Shown here: one piece after another, positions 26,224 to 35,237 of the stretch
How positions within the stretch are numbered: position 1 is the first letter of the stretch
How the letters are laid out: every line of letters starts with the position of its first letter
Origin: Bacteroidota bacterium
GTDB lineage: Bacteria; Bacteroidota; Bacteroidia; Flavobacteriales_D; Crocinitomicaceae
Direction: 5' to 3'
Length of the DNA stretch: 64,000 bases
Assembly (NCBI GenBank): GCA_030148165.1
Contig: JASBTZ010000003.1
Location: 1,054,001 to 1,118,000, forward strand
The notes under the pieces: generated by a model
Databases searched by the model: none
What the model was told of the DNA's origin: nothing
Seen by the model: only the letters and a program-made list of their open reading frames with translations
Program-made: the position numbers and the translations under genes

Positions 26224-27438
26224 CTACACTTCTAGAACCTTAGATACGGCATTTTTAACAGCTTCGCTTACCCGCATAACTTGTTCATCAGTAAGATCGA
26301 AATAAACCGGCAAACTGATCTCGTTAGCGTAGTTTTCGTAAGCCTGGGGATAAGCATCCATACGGTAGCCACGTTTCTTGTAAGCTGTTAAAATCGGTAA
26401 AGGCTGAAAATGCACATTGACCGAAACATCCTGTTCAAATATTTCCTGAATGATCTCATCCCGCTGATCTTCAGTTGCTCCCTGAACGCGGAGTAAATAC
26501 AGATGATAGCTCGTTTTCTTTTGATCGTTTGCGTAAAGTGGAGTGATAGCCCAGCCTTCATTCGCAAAAGCCTGATCATATTGCTCGAATATAGCTCTTC
26601 GTCGATCCAGGTTTTCCTGATAACGGCTCAACTCGACTAACCCAATTGCGGCCTGTAGGTCTGTCATATTGCATTTGAAACCAGGCTCCTCAACGTCGTA
26701 ACGCCAATTACCTTTTTGTGTTTTAGCCAGTGCATCCTTATTTTGACCATGCAAAATTCGTGTACAGAAGTCCTTGTAAATATGGTCATGGTCGTAATTG
26801 TCAGGAAGGTTAAAGCATAATGCTCCTCCTTCTGCCGTGGTTAAATTCTTGACTGCATGAAACGAATAAGATGAAATATCGGCGGCGATGGCTGCATTCT
26901 TTCCGTTATAAATAGCTCCAAAGCTGTGAGCCGCATCACTGATCAACAATATCCTTCCCAATTTATCCTGGAGCTTATTGTCCGATTTGAAGAGCGCCAC
27001 TATCTCGGGTTCTCTGATAAGCGTATTCAATTCGGTATAATCACATGGAAAACCAGCGATATCCACCGCGATTATAGCTTTTGTCCGTTCCGTTATTGCT
27101 TCGCGAACTTGTGCAACATCAATATTGAAATCTTCTCCGTTGATATCAACCATCACCGGTTTGGCTCCTGAGTGTACGATCACATTGGCACTTGCACAAT
27201 AGGTATATGCCGGCAAAATTACTTCATCACCTTCACCTATACCCCACCAGTCGAGTAATACTTGCATGCCCATCGTCCATGAATTAACTGCCACGGTCGT
27301 CTTACATCCGCAATATTTTGTTATTTCCTTTTCGAACTGTTTGGTGCGAGGTCCGGTGGTGATCCAACCTGATTTCAACGCCGCTGTTACTTCGTCAATT
27401 ATCTGCTGATCTATCCTTGGTGGTGAAAATGGGATCAT
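26224..27438 (-). CDS. DegT/DnrJ/EryC1/StrS sugar aminotransferase
   Basis: 404-residue PLP enzyme that aminates a nucleotide keto-sugar, of the PglE/ArnB type. The PLP lysine is K197 in SFHAVKNLTTAEGG, the cofactor aspartate is in LLISDAAHSFGA, and the N-terminal WITTGPRTKQFEKE is typical. Feeds an amino sugar into the polysaccharide started by the adjacent PglC-like transferase. The 4,6-dehydratase and N-acetyltransferase expected for bacillosamine-type sugars are not in the window, apart from a hexapeptide acyltransferase at 34604 that may act on something else. Confidence 0.92.
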   Translation of the reverse strand: MIPFSPPRIDQQIIDEVTAALKSGWITTGPRTKQFEKEITKYCGCKTTVAVNSWTMGMQVLLDWWGIGEGDEVILPAYTYCASANVIVHSGAKPVMVDINGEDFNIDVAQVREAITERTKAIIAVDIAGFPCDYTELNTLIREPEIVALFKSDNKLQDKLGRILLISDAAHSFGAIYNGKNAAIAADISSYSFHAVKNLTTAEGGALCFNLPDNYDHDHIYKDFCTRILHGQNKDALAKTQKGNWRYDVEEPGFKCNMTDLQAAIGLVELSRYQENLDRRRAIFEQYDQAFANEGWAITPLYANDQKKTSYHLYLLRVQGATEDQRDEIIQEIFEQDVSVNVHFQPLPILTAYKKRGYRMDAYPQAYENYANEISLPVYFDLTDEQVMRVSEAVKNAVSKVLEV

Positions 27439-27461
27439 TCCAATCTTATTAATATTCTAAA

Positions 27462-28688
27462 TTAATGATTATTTAGCACCCTCATGAATTCTTCCGCAAT
27501 TAGGTCTCTGTTAAAATGTTCACCCACGTATATCCGTCCGCGCTTACCCATTTCTTGTATCTCATCGCTATTCTCAAGCATTCCTTTTATCCGGATTTTC
27601 AGGTCTTGTACATTTTCCGGCTCAAAGAAAAGTCCTGCCTGAGCTTTTTCGATAAAATGACTTCTCGCCTCTCCATCTACTCCCAGTAACAAGGCTTTTT
27701 CCATTGCGAGGGCTTCAAATATCTTTGAAGGAATAGCGCCCTGAAAGATGTCCAGTTTACGCAGTGGTACCAATGCCACATCCACTTCTTTGAGTATGGA
27801 TGGCATCTGATCTTTCGAAACGGGAGGTAAAAACAATACATGCTCCAATTCGTATCTGGACTTCATTTCAAGAAGATCCTCTTTTTCAGGCCCGGCACCT
27901 TGTAAGATAAAGACCGCATTCGAGTTCTTAAATTCAGATGCTACCTCCAGAATGATTTGTAATCCTTGTGCATGACCCAAAATACCACCGTAGAAAAAGA
28001 CCACCGCATCAGGTGCTATATTATTCCTGGATCTGAAACCCCGTGATTCAATCTTATCCGGGTCATAAAAAGTAAGATCCACGCCATTCGGTAGCCAATG
28101 AACTTTAGTCCCGGGAAATCTCGATTTAATATTATCGACAATTCCCATGGTCTGACCGGTAACCAAAGAAGCTCGATGATAACATTTAGCTTCCAGGCGA
28201 TAAGCCAGTCTCAGGAAGAATCGATTGGTTACCACCCCCATTTTTTCAGCGCTTTCAGGCCAAAGATCTGACACATTAAAGATCAGCTTTGCGTTTAGTT
28301 TTCGAGATAATTTCATTGCGGAATATCCCAGGAACAGAGGTGGTGATTCTACCATCAGGTAATCAAAATTCCCCAGCTTGCGCCCTCTTCGATAGGAAGT
28401 CCAGACGAAGCTGAAATAATTCAATAACCTAGCAATGATACCTTTTGATTTTGAGACAAAGATCTTAGATCGGTGCACCGGAATTCCATCAATAGTCTCT
28501 TCTCTGATCTTGCCATTGCGATATGCCTCCAGAATTTCCATCTTAGGATAATTGGGCATCGCGGTCAAAACTTCCACGTGCATACCTTTTGCCTTGAGAC
28601 GAACAGCAAGCTCGTGCAGTCTATTCTGCGGAGCACCTACCTCCGGTGGGTAATATTGAGTTAGGATAAGTAATGATTTACTGGTCAT
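27462..28688 (-). CDS. Glycosyltransferase family 4, WbuB-like
   Basis: 408 residues from the ATG at 28688, overlapping the upstream gene by 11 nt. GT-B fold: N-terminal LLILTQYYPPEVGAPQNRL and the donor-domain stretches FFYGGILGHAQGLQII and SKIFEALAMEKALLLGVDGE with the family Glu. The N-terminal segment is typical of WbuB-type transferases of O-antigen clusters, often transferring N-acetyl-fucosamine. The sugar here is unknown. A start at 28721 would add 11 residues within the upstream gene. Confidence 0.9.
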   Translation of the reverse strand: MTSKSLLILTQYYPPEVGAPQNRLHELAVRLKAKGMHVEVLTAMPNYPKMEILEAYRNGKIREETIDGIPVHRSKIFVSKSKGIIARLLNYFSFVWTSYRRGRKLGNFDYLMVESPPLFLGYSAMKLSRKLNAKLIFNVSDLWPESAEKMGVVTNRFFLRLAYRLEAKCYHRASLVTGQTMGIVDNIKSRFPGTKVHWLPNGVDLTFYDPDKIESRGFRSRNNIAPDAVVFFYGGILGHAQGLQIILEVASEFKNSNAVFILQGAGPEKEDLLEMKSRYELEHVLFLPPVSKDQMPSILKEVDVALVPLRKLDIFQGAIPSKIFEALAMEKALLLGVDGEARSHFIEKAQAGLFFEPENVQDLKIRIKGMLENSDEIQEMGKRGRIYVGEHFNRDLIAEEFMRVLNNH

Positions 28689-29940
28689 TGTTCTCAATCT
28701 TGGTGCTTTGATTACTGACAAATGTATCCGACGAAAGAAACGATGTTAACATCAGGGTCATGGAAAAAGCAATGACTCCTACTTGTCTCTCTAACATTGA
28801 TTCGAATAGACATGAAACAAAAAAACAAGCCGCCAGAATAAACAGCGGCAAATGTTTCTTCCGAAAACTTAAGGCCAGCATACGGTAAAAAATAAATAAC
28901 AAAATCAATACCCCTGGCCATCCGACAGCTATTCCCGTCTGCAAGTACTGATTATGAGGATTTAGCTTGTAGTGCACGTAATAGGTGTAACCGTAGCTTC
29001 GGTAGTATTTTTCCAGTATTATTTTAACATCACCAATTCCCCCACCAAATGGATAATCACGAAGGATTCTGGAAGAGAGTGTCCAGGTGACCAATCGCAC
29101 GGTATTGGATTCTGTATTGTTCTTGTTATCCAGTAAGAACTGTTCTGGTGATTGATAATAAGTACCGACCTTACTCAACGATGTTTGAAAATCATTTGAA
29201 ATCTTCGGTGATAAATAAATTCCCAATAAAAACAGAACTGCATAGCAAGGCAAGAGCAAGTACCATTTCCAATTTCGATCCTGAATTGCTTTCCAGACAG
29301 GTAGAATCATCAGGATAAGCGCGATACAAATGAACGCACCCAGTGACCTCAAATAAAATACAGAAATTACTATCAATCCGGTATAGGCCATTTTGATCAG
29401 TAAACCTGTTTTTCCTTTTAACTTTTGATTCCAAAGAAAAACTCCGGAGAAAATGAACAAAAGTGCCAGATAGGAAGCATGCATATTCAAGCCGTAATGA
29501 TTGGATTGAAAGGCAGTACCACTCAATCCTCCCTCTAAGACAATGGCTCTGACCAAAGAGAAGATCATGGAAATTCCACTGGCTATAATTAAGCCCCAAA
29601 CAATGCCGTTGTAAACCAATTTTCTACCTCCTTTTAGCAGAATAGCAAATAGTGGGAATAGCAAGTAAGAGAGTTTTGTCATGAGATCCTGACCACCATA
29701 ATTCCAATCCTCACTGTAGAAAATGGAAATCACATGAAGCAAATAAAATATTCCCAACGTAATTGGCAAAACAAGGTTAGTTAGGCGTTTTCCAGACTTC
29801 CAAAGGGGAATTGTCGTTAGAAAGAAGAGCAGTATAAAAGGTGGAATGAGTTGATCCCGGATAACCAATACGAAAGGCATCAAAAAACTCGACGCCAATA
29901 ATCCCTTTTCAGCAAGGGTGTATTTACTTAAACTGGTCAT
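28678..29940 (-). CDS. O-antigen ligase/polymerase family membrane protein (1)
   Basis: 420 residues, about 11-12 membrane helices and a large periplasmic loop between the later helices containing GGGIGDVKIILEKYY and HNQYLQTGIAVGWPGV. The H-x-Q-Y/x-L motif after that loop is common to WaaL/Wzy_C proteins. Could ligate O-antigen to lipid A core or polymerise repeat units. A second such protein is at 31477, so one of the pair may be ligase and the other polymerase. Overlaps its neighbours on both sides (17 and 11 nt). Confidence 0.86.
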   Translation of the reverse strand: MTSLSKYTLAEKGLLASSFLMPFVLVIRDQLIPPFILLFFLTTIPLWKSGKRLTNLVLPITLGIFYLLHVISIFYSEDWNYGGQDLMTKLSYLLFPLFAILLKGGRKLVYNGIVWGLIIASGISMIFSLVRAIVLEGGLSGTAFQSNHYGLNMHASYLALLFIFSGVFLWNQKLKGKTGLLIKMAYTGLIVISVFYLRSLGAFICIALILMILPVWKAIQDRNWKWYLLLPCYAVLFLLGIYLSPKISNDFQTSLSKVGTYYQSPEQFLLDNKNNTESNTVRLVTWTLSSRILRDYPFGGGIGDVKIILEKYYRSYGYTYYVHYKLNPHNQYLQTGIAVGWPGVLILLFIFYRMLALSFRKKHLPLFILAACFFVSCLFESMLERQVGVIAFSMTLMLTSFLSSDTFVSNQSTKIENNDQ

Positions 29941-31012
29941 ACACCTTTATTAACTTGTCTACGCAAGCATCCTCTGAAAAGTTATTAATTACGAACTGTC
30001 TCGCTGACACCCCTCTTTTTCGACGTTCTTCACGGTCTTCTAATTGTTTCAGAATAATTGCCGTTTCCTGAATCAATTCTCCGGACAACACATATCCCGA
30101 TTCAGGATCAACGACCTCCGGAAGCCCACCTGCATCCGATGTAATAACCGGTAGCCCCGAAGATTCAGCTTCTAAAACCGCTACACCGAAGCTTTCCCGG
30201 CGTGATAACGCCACATAAACATCCAGTGAATTGAAAGCAGCAACAAGCTGATTGCCGCTAACGAATCCTTCAAAGCCTACATGATCGCTTATTCCTAAAG
30301 AATCAACCAGCTTTTGCAATTTTTCTTTTTCTGATCCGCTTCCGTAAATCTTTAAGCAGGATTTTATTTCGCTGGTCTTTTGATACGCGGCATAGGCTTT
30401 GATCAACCGGTCCACTCCATAGATATGCTCAAGCGACTTTACCGTTCCAATCGTATATACCTCATGTTCTTCCGAGTTATATTGAAATCGATCAACATCA
30501 ATACCGAAAGGTGTAACCTCATATTTACGCTTGATATATTTTGATGCTTCCACAGCCATAGCCTTTGAGGTGGAGCAAACTACTGGTGCCTTTCGTAATA
30601 TTTTCTTGATCAAGAACTTATGTAATATGCTTCGTTTTGGGAATTCATAAATATCAGAGCCCCACAAAGAAATCACTGACTGTGGAAAGCTGAGTTTCGT
30701 GGCAAGCATTCCATAGGATGAAGCGTAATGTGCATGAACAATATGCGGATCAAAAGACTCTAGTAAAGGTCGGAGAGCGTGAATTGCTTTGAAATAAGAT
30801 GCCTTGCCAAATCGTTTACTGCTTCGTACAGACTCCTCGCTCATATCAAAACACTGATAAGGAATCTTCAACTCATCCGGCCAGGTACAGGTTTTGACTG
30901 ATAATGAAAATAAAGCAATCTGATATCCTCTTTTCGTTAATGATCTCACCCACTTTTCCGTATGAATAGAGTTAATATCCGCAAGAAATAATATTCTGTG
31001 AGTAGAGTCCAT
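29924..31012 (-). CDS. Glycosyltransferase family 4
   Basis: 362 residues from the ATG at 31012 (MDSTHRILFLADINSIHTEK). N-terminal acceptor domain, then the donor domain with GTVKSLEHIYGVDRLIKAY and ESFGVAVLEAESSGLPVITS, the EX7E signature of GT4 retaining enzymes. I prefer this start over 31054, which would extend into the divergent gene. A TAATTTTG box ends 5 nt before it. Probably cytosolic, building the repeat unit on the lipid carrier. It is the first gene of the left half of the polysaccharide cluster. Confidence 0.92.
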   Translation of the reverse strand: MDSTHRILFLADINSIHTEKWVRSLTKRGYQIALFSLSVKTCTWPDELKIPYQCFDMSEESVRSSKRFGKASYFKAIHALRPLLESFDPHIVHAHYASSYGMLATKLSFPQSVISLWGSDIYEFPKRSILHKFLIKKILRKAPVVCSTSKAMAVEASKYIKRKYEVTPFGIDVDRFQYNSEEHEVYTIGTVKSLEHIYGVDRLIKAYAAYQKTSEIKSCLKIYGSGSEKEKLQKLVDSLGISDHVGFEGFVSGNQLVAAFNSLDVYVALSRRESFGVAVLEAESSGLPVITSDAGGLPEVVDPESGYVLSGELIQETAIILKQLEDREERRKRGVSARQFVINNFSEDACVDKLIKVYDQFK

Positions 31013-31017
31013 TGCAA

Positions 31018-31025
31018 CAAAATTA
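31018..31025 (-). promoter_or_regulatory. TAnnTTTG box 5 nt before the GT4 start
   Basis: TAATTTTG, 5 nt, ATG on the minus strand, inside the 29-bp gap between divergent genes. Predicts a leaderless transcript. A TTTG at 31055-31052 is somewhat far for a -33 box. Confidence 0.48.
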
Positions 31026-31041
31026 ATATATTTCACACAGC

Positions 31042-31521
31042 ATGTCAGAATCAAAGAAACGAGAAATCAAGGTAATGCGGTATGGAATCATTCTGGCTGT
31101 TTTATTGTCTGCATCGTATTTCTTATTCTTCGAGGAACCAATCGTCGAATCACGACTCACATACACTTTGTCCGCAGACGAATATGCACGCTATAGCGAT
31201 CTACCCAACGAAGTCATTCAACTGGAAAATGGTGAAGCTTACCTCAGCCCTAATTATGAATCGATATCAGATACACTTCAGGCAAAAGGAGTGCGAAGGT
31301 TCGAGTTAAAAAAGTTTCTCAAAGGAAGAGGTGAAAACGATGTGATCAATGAGATCTATTTCAAAGACCAATCTAAATTGGAGGTGCCCGAGTTAATAAA
31401 GGAGCTGGATTTTGGGAAAAGTAAACCTGTCGGGAAGACAGTTGGGATTGCTCTTTTGATCATCATTTTAAGTCTGCTATTCGATCGTTTTCTCAACGGA
31501 TCGGTTCAATGGATAAAATAA
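31042..31521 (+). CDS. Uncharacterised two-helix membrane protein inside the polysaccharide cluster
   Basis: 159 residues: an N-terminal helix (YGIILAVLLSASYFLFF), a ~95-residue periplasmic domain (RLTYTLSADEYARYSDL...FLKGRGENDVINEIYF) and a C-terminal helix (VGIALLIIILSLLFDRF). The only plus-strand gene in an 11-kb minus-strand cluster. It starts 29 bp from a divergent glycosyltransferase and its 3' end overlaps the Wzy-like gene by 45 nt. Family not recognised. Two helices bracketing a periplasmic domain vaguely suggest a Wzz-like layout, but the domain is too short and not evidently coiled. Confidence 0.7.
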   Translation: MSESKKREIKVMRYGIILAVLLSASYFLFFEEPIVESRLTYTLSADEYARYSDLPNEVIQLENGEAYLSPNYESISDTLQAKGVRRFELKKFLKGRGENDVINEIYFKDQSKLEVPELIKELDFGKSKPVGKTVGIALLIIILSLLFDRFLNGSVQWIK

Positions 31522-32646
31522 GCCTGCCGTAAATAAAATCATAAGTATCGGAGCGGTTTCCAGGTTTCCGAATGACAGATTAGTGAAGCCCATTACCCCC
31601 GCAATGATTAATATTAGCAAGGCGCCACTGCCTTTTTGGCTTTTAAGTGAACCAATGATCAACACCAACAGCATTATCAAATAGATCAATATGCCAATCA
31701 AACCGTATTCCAGATAAACAAAAGCATATTCATTATCGATAGACCCTCCGATCAGAGAAGGAATGTCATTTACTTTACCTTGTCCCGTCCATACAGATTC
31801 TGAATTGACTTCAATCGTATTCGCTATCATTTCCAACCGGGTATCTACAGAATTGGAGTTAAATGCAGTGCCATCAAACAAAGATGATAGATTCATGAAT
31901 TTGAATTGAATCAGCATAATTCCAAGAACTAATCCAATTCCGAGGAATATCAATAATTGACGACGATTGTTTCTGAACACTGCAAATACAGACCACAAGA
32001 ATACGGCTGCTACGAAAGCGACGAGCGCTGTTCTCGATTGAGTCATAATTAACAAGACAAATGCTACAGCCATCCAATGATATTTGTACTTCTGATCGGA
32101 AATAAGAAAATATAAGCCAAACAAAGCCATGACAAAACCATTGTTATTCGGATTCAGAAAGCTTCCGAACACTCTGCTGTCTAGAAGGTTATTCCGTATT
32201 AGCGCAACGCTTCCATCTCCTGTATCGTAGAGGTCTAGAAAAAAATCGATCTCCATCAATTGAAAGATATTTATCAATGCCAATGCTGAAAACGCTACAA
32301 TTAAACTTTTTGAGATCAATGCACGATGGTTTTGAAATACATAATAAGTTGACCAGGCTACCGTGAATAATTTGACCCATCTAACCGACCAAATGACTTC
32401 TTGCGTGTTAATACCTCCGTGCCAATAATTGATTAATAATCTAGCTAACACATTGAGTGCAACGATACCTGCAATAATCCAAAAAGTTCGTTCCTTTCGA
32501 TAGATGACGGTTACCAATATCAATGCGAATGGAAAGATAAAGTTTGATATCGAAATAAAGTCTACAGGAGGCATCAGCAGGCTATCAACCAGCACGATCA
32601 TCAAATAGATCGGTAAAATGATATTTAGTTTATTGAGAAGTGACAT
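31477..32646 (-). CDS. O-antigen ligase/polymerase family membrane protein (2)
   Basis: 389 residues, about ten membrane helices, with the central TQSRTALVAFVAAVF motif typical of Wzy_C/WaaL-type proteins and a late periplasmic loop (TGQGKVNDIPSLIGG...IDNEYAFVYLEYGLIG). Likely polymerises the O-unit in the periplasm; ligase is the alternative. Overlaps the upstream glycosyltransferase by 17 nt. Confidence 0.85.
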   Translation of the reverse strand: MSLLNKLNIILPIYLMIVLVDSLLMPPVDFISISNFIFPFALILVTVIYRKERTFWIIAGIVALNVLARLLINYWHGGINTQEVIWSVRWVKLFTVAWSTYYVFQNHRALISKSLIVAFSALALINIFQLMEIDFFLDLYDTGDGSVALIRNNLLDSRVFGSFLNPNNNGFVMALFGLYFLISDQKYKYHWMAVAFVLLIMTQSRTALVAFVAAVFLWSVFAVFRNNRRQLLIFLGIGLVLGIMLIQFKFMNLSSLFDGTAFNSNSVDTRLEMIANTIEVNSESVWTGQGKVNDIPSLIGGSIDNEYAFVYLEYGLIGILIYLIMLLVLIIGSLKSQKGSGALLILIIAGVMGFTNLSFGNLETAPILMILFTAGLFYPLNRSVEKTIE

Positions 32647-33712
32647 TCCTAATGTAGTTTACCAATATCTGAAGACCGGCTTTTCTTGAAAACTGATCTA
32701 CATCCACAGAATTTGTTTCCATTTCTTGCAATTCCGTAATTGCCTGCTCAATTTCTTGTTGGGAGTAGGTCACCCAGCGATAATAAGGATATCGTTCCAG
32801 TTCGCGGTTAAGCACTCCCTCGCCGGCCTTACCCTGCGTAATAATCAAAATCTTACGATTCAACCCCATGTAATCATAAATCTTTGTCGTGGACTCAAAT
32901 GGAACATTCATCGTAAAGACAACACCAATTTCTGCTTTGGAAAGTGCTTTATACATATCCTGTTGGCTCAACATTCCCAACTCGTTAAAGTTGGCTGATT
33001 TTATGTAAGGATGCACATAATCTACTTCCGGTCCGGCGTGAACCATCGCGATACCCTTCTCATTCAATGAATCGAACAAGAGTCTGGGCTCCCAGTAAAA
33101 ACGACCGGCATAGAATAATTCACCTGACTGTGAATGCATGCGATCATTAGGGTCGATACATCGTTCGTCGAAGCCGTTCGGTAATACGCCTCTGTTCAGG
33201 TCTAGTTTTTCACCAATATACTCATGGCAGACATCGTTGACGGTTAGCACAAGATCCGCTGCTTTTAGAAAGCGTCTTTCATACCATTTCTTGATCCATT
33301 TCTTTAACCCTTTTTCATTAAACCTGGGGTTATAGCTGAATGGATCCCGATAATCCATGATCACCTTTATGCCCTTCTTTTTAAAATAATGTCCAAGCGA
33401 AAAGTGGAAAAACGGACCACCCGTAAAGATCACGAATTGATAGGATGAAAGATCCATGTTTCGAAGATGCTTCCACAGGTCTTTTTTCCACGTCAGTCCT
33501 TCATCCTTGATTAAAAAGGACCAAAAAGAACCTGATTGATTTGGCACAACGATTCGTTGATAATGATCCGTTGAATTGCCATCAACAGCTGTTAATACGT
33601 CCAGACTGATGTCATTAAATTGCTTAGAAATTTCCTCAGCCCAATAGGTTGGTCTTAATGCTCCGACATTTTTGTGCGGACTAAATGAATATGCAATTAG
33701 CAGTCCTTTCAC
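32630..33712 (-). CDS. Glycosyltransferase, GT-B fold
   Basis: 360 residues. N-terminal GLLIAYSFSPHKNVGALRPTYWAEE resembles GT4 enzymes. Donor-domain features are LFYAGRFYWEPRLLFDSL and FTMNVPFESTTKIYDYMGLNRKIL, where the glutamate of a usual EX7E motif is not clear, so the GT family is uncertain. Overlaps its neighbours by 4 and 17 nt, so translation is coupled. Sugar and linkage unknown. Confidence 0.82.
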   Translation of the reverse strand: MKGLLIAYSFSPHKNVGALRPTYWAEEISKQFNDISLDVLTAVDGNSTDHYQRIVVPNQSGSFWSFLIKDEGLTWKKDLWKHLRNMDLSSYQFVIFTGGPFFHFSLGHYFKKKGIKVIMDYRDPFSYNPRFNEKGLKKWIKKWYERRFLKAADLVLTVNDVCHEYIGEKLDLNRGVLPNGFDERCIDPNDRMHSQSGELFYAGRFYWEPRLLFDSLNEKGIAMVHAGPEVDYVHPYIKSANFNELGMLSQQDMYKALSKAEIGVVFTMNVPFESTTKIYDYMGLNRKILIITQGKAGEGVLNRELERYPYYRWVTYSQQEIEQAITELQEMETNSVDVDQFSRKAGLQILVNYIRNVTSQ

Positions 33713-34596
33713 AACTTCATTTCTTCAATTAGTTCAGATAGGATCTTGTCCCGATTAAAGTTCTCATCAATGAATTTAGCTCCCTCTCGATTGATTAGCT
33801 CCTCACCTGTTTTCAATTCTTCATTCATGCTTTTTACCTGCTCACTTAACTCATCGACGTTCTTCACGTATCTGCAGTGGTCAAGAGGCTCGCTGTATAG
33901 AACTTGCTTACCTCGATATAAAGATTCAAGAACAAATCCGGATAGACCATCATGTTCTACATAGCGTATCGCGCAATGTGCTTCATTAAAAAGTGGATTC
34001 ATGTCTTCCACCCAACCGTGGCAATGAACGTTCTCCGGTTGATCTCCTAGTCCATCAGTACCTACAATATTGAATTGTACCTCCGGATTTTGTCGCGCAG
34101 CAACCATAACTGCGTCCCAACCATAATACTTCTCTCGGTTTTTACTGATGTAACAAAGTATAGAAAGTTCTTTACTTTCCGGAGAGTGTATTTCCTTCGC
34201 TTCTTTGAAATTGAAAAAATTCAGAATCTTTGCATCAATGTTGAGCTCTTTCAACTCCTCCTGAATCCAACTGACCTCACAATAATGGTGTGCCTGTTTC
34301 AAATATTGCTGATTGATGTTTTCCAGTTTTTTGGACTTTGTTACATCCGTTCCTACCCACGTAAGCATCACCTTTTTGTTGAACTTGAATGCTCGATCAA
34401 ATACCCTGCTTTTCCCTAAGGTTCCATTAATTGAATAAACCACATCTACACGTGGAATTAGGAAGAAGGATTTAATCTTATCCCATTTATTGTAATAGGT
34501 ATCCAGGCTATAATAAGTGTTCTCTTTGTCAAAGGAAGATAAATCTTCCTTCAATCTTTTCGCAAATAGGGGTAAACCGACAATTAATACTCGCAT
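33709..34596 (-). CDS. Putative glycosyltransferase, GT-B-like
   Basis: 295 residues without membrane segments. Fragments of a GT-B donor domain are visible: ILCYISKNREKYYGWDAVM, FNIVGTDGLGDQPENVHCHG and HCAIRYVEHDGLSGFVLESLYRGKQVLY. Short for GT4, and the N-terminal domain is reduced. Placed between a glycosyltransferase (4-nt overlap) and an acyltransferase gene (7-nt gap), so membership in the same pathway is very likely even though the sugar is unknown. Confidence 0.75.
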   Translation of the reverse strand: MRVLIVGLPLFAKRLKEDLSSFDKENTYYSLDTYYNKWDKIKSFFLIPRVDVVYSINGTLGKSRVFDRAFKFNKKVMLTWVGTDVTKSKKLENINQQYLKQAHHYCEVSWIQEELKELNIDAKILNFFNFKEAKEIHSPESKELSILCYISKNREKYYGWDAVMVAARQNPEVQFNIVGTDGLGDQPENVHCHGWVEDMNPLFNEAHCAIRYVEHDGLSGFVLESLYRGKQVLYSEPLDHCRYVKNVDELSEQVKSMNEELKTGEELINREGAKFIDENFNRDKILSELIEEMKL

Positions 34597-34603
34597 AGTC
34601 AGA

Positions 34604-35185
34604 TCACTTTGCCCAATTATTATAGTATTCTTTTAAATCGGGATGATCTTCAAGAAAGTCAGCATCCTTCTCTTTTGTAGAACCGATCACCTCAGCCGGA
34701 TTTCCTGAGATAATTGAAAAGTCCGGGAAATCACCTTTAACAAGACTGTATGCGGCAACGATGCATCCCTTTCCGATCTTCGTATTCGGCATGATCGTTA
34801 CGTGTGGACCAATGAAGCTATATTGACCAATATGAACTTCACCTGTCACATACCCTTTCAGATCTTTATTATTGCGATACTCCGCTCCATAATAACGAAT
34901 TGAGTTATGACTACTATGCGTAAGGATTGAAATATAATTTGTCACCTGACAACCTTCCTCTATGGTTAATCCGTTGCTCGCTTCAATGAAATTAAATTGT
35001 CCTATAAAAACATTGTCCGCAAGTGATAGGTTCTCTTTACCTACAATTGATGTATGAGATCCTATACGTGTGTCTTTGAGAAATTTTCCCTTGTGATCAA
35101 TCCCATATATCATCTCGGGACTTGTCAGTGCGAGAAGGCGTTTTTTTCGCTTTGCTCTCCAGTATCTCATTAGCTTGCTAATCAT
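34604..35185 (-). CDS. Hexapeptide-repeat acyltransferase
   Basis: 193-residue left-handed beta-helix enzyme (WbbJ/LacA-like). Imperfect hexapeptide repeats run through ADNVFIGQFNFIEASNGL, QVTNYISILTHSSHNSI and GQYSFIGPHVTIMPNTKIG, ending ISGNPAEVIG. The catalytic-type histidine is in the THSSHN loop. Probably O- or N-acetylates a sugar of the surface polysaccharide using acetyl-CoA. It could be the acetyltransferase partner of the aminotransferase at 26224, but the substrate is not determined. Confidence 0.88.
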   Translation of the reverse strand: MISKLMRYWRAKRKKRLLALTSPEMIYGIDHKGKFLKDTRIGSHTSIVGKENLSLADNVFIGQFNFIEASNGLTIEEGCQVTNYISILTHSSHNSIRYYGAEYRNNKDLKGYVTGEVHIGQYSFIGPHVTIMPNTKIGKGCIVAAYSLVKGDFPDFSIISGNPAEVIGSTKEKDADFLEDHPDLKEYYNNWAK

Positions 35186-35237
35186 ATTAAGGCTAAGTGG
35201 TAATTATTTAAAGATATATAAAATATTATCCTTCAAT

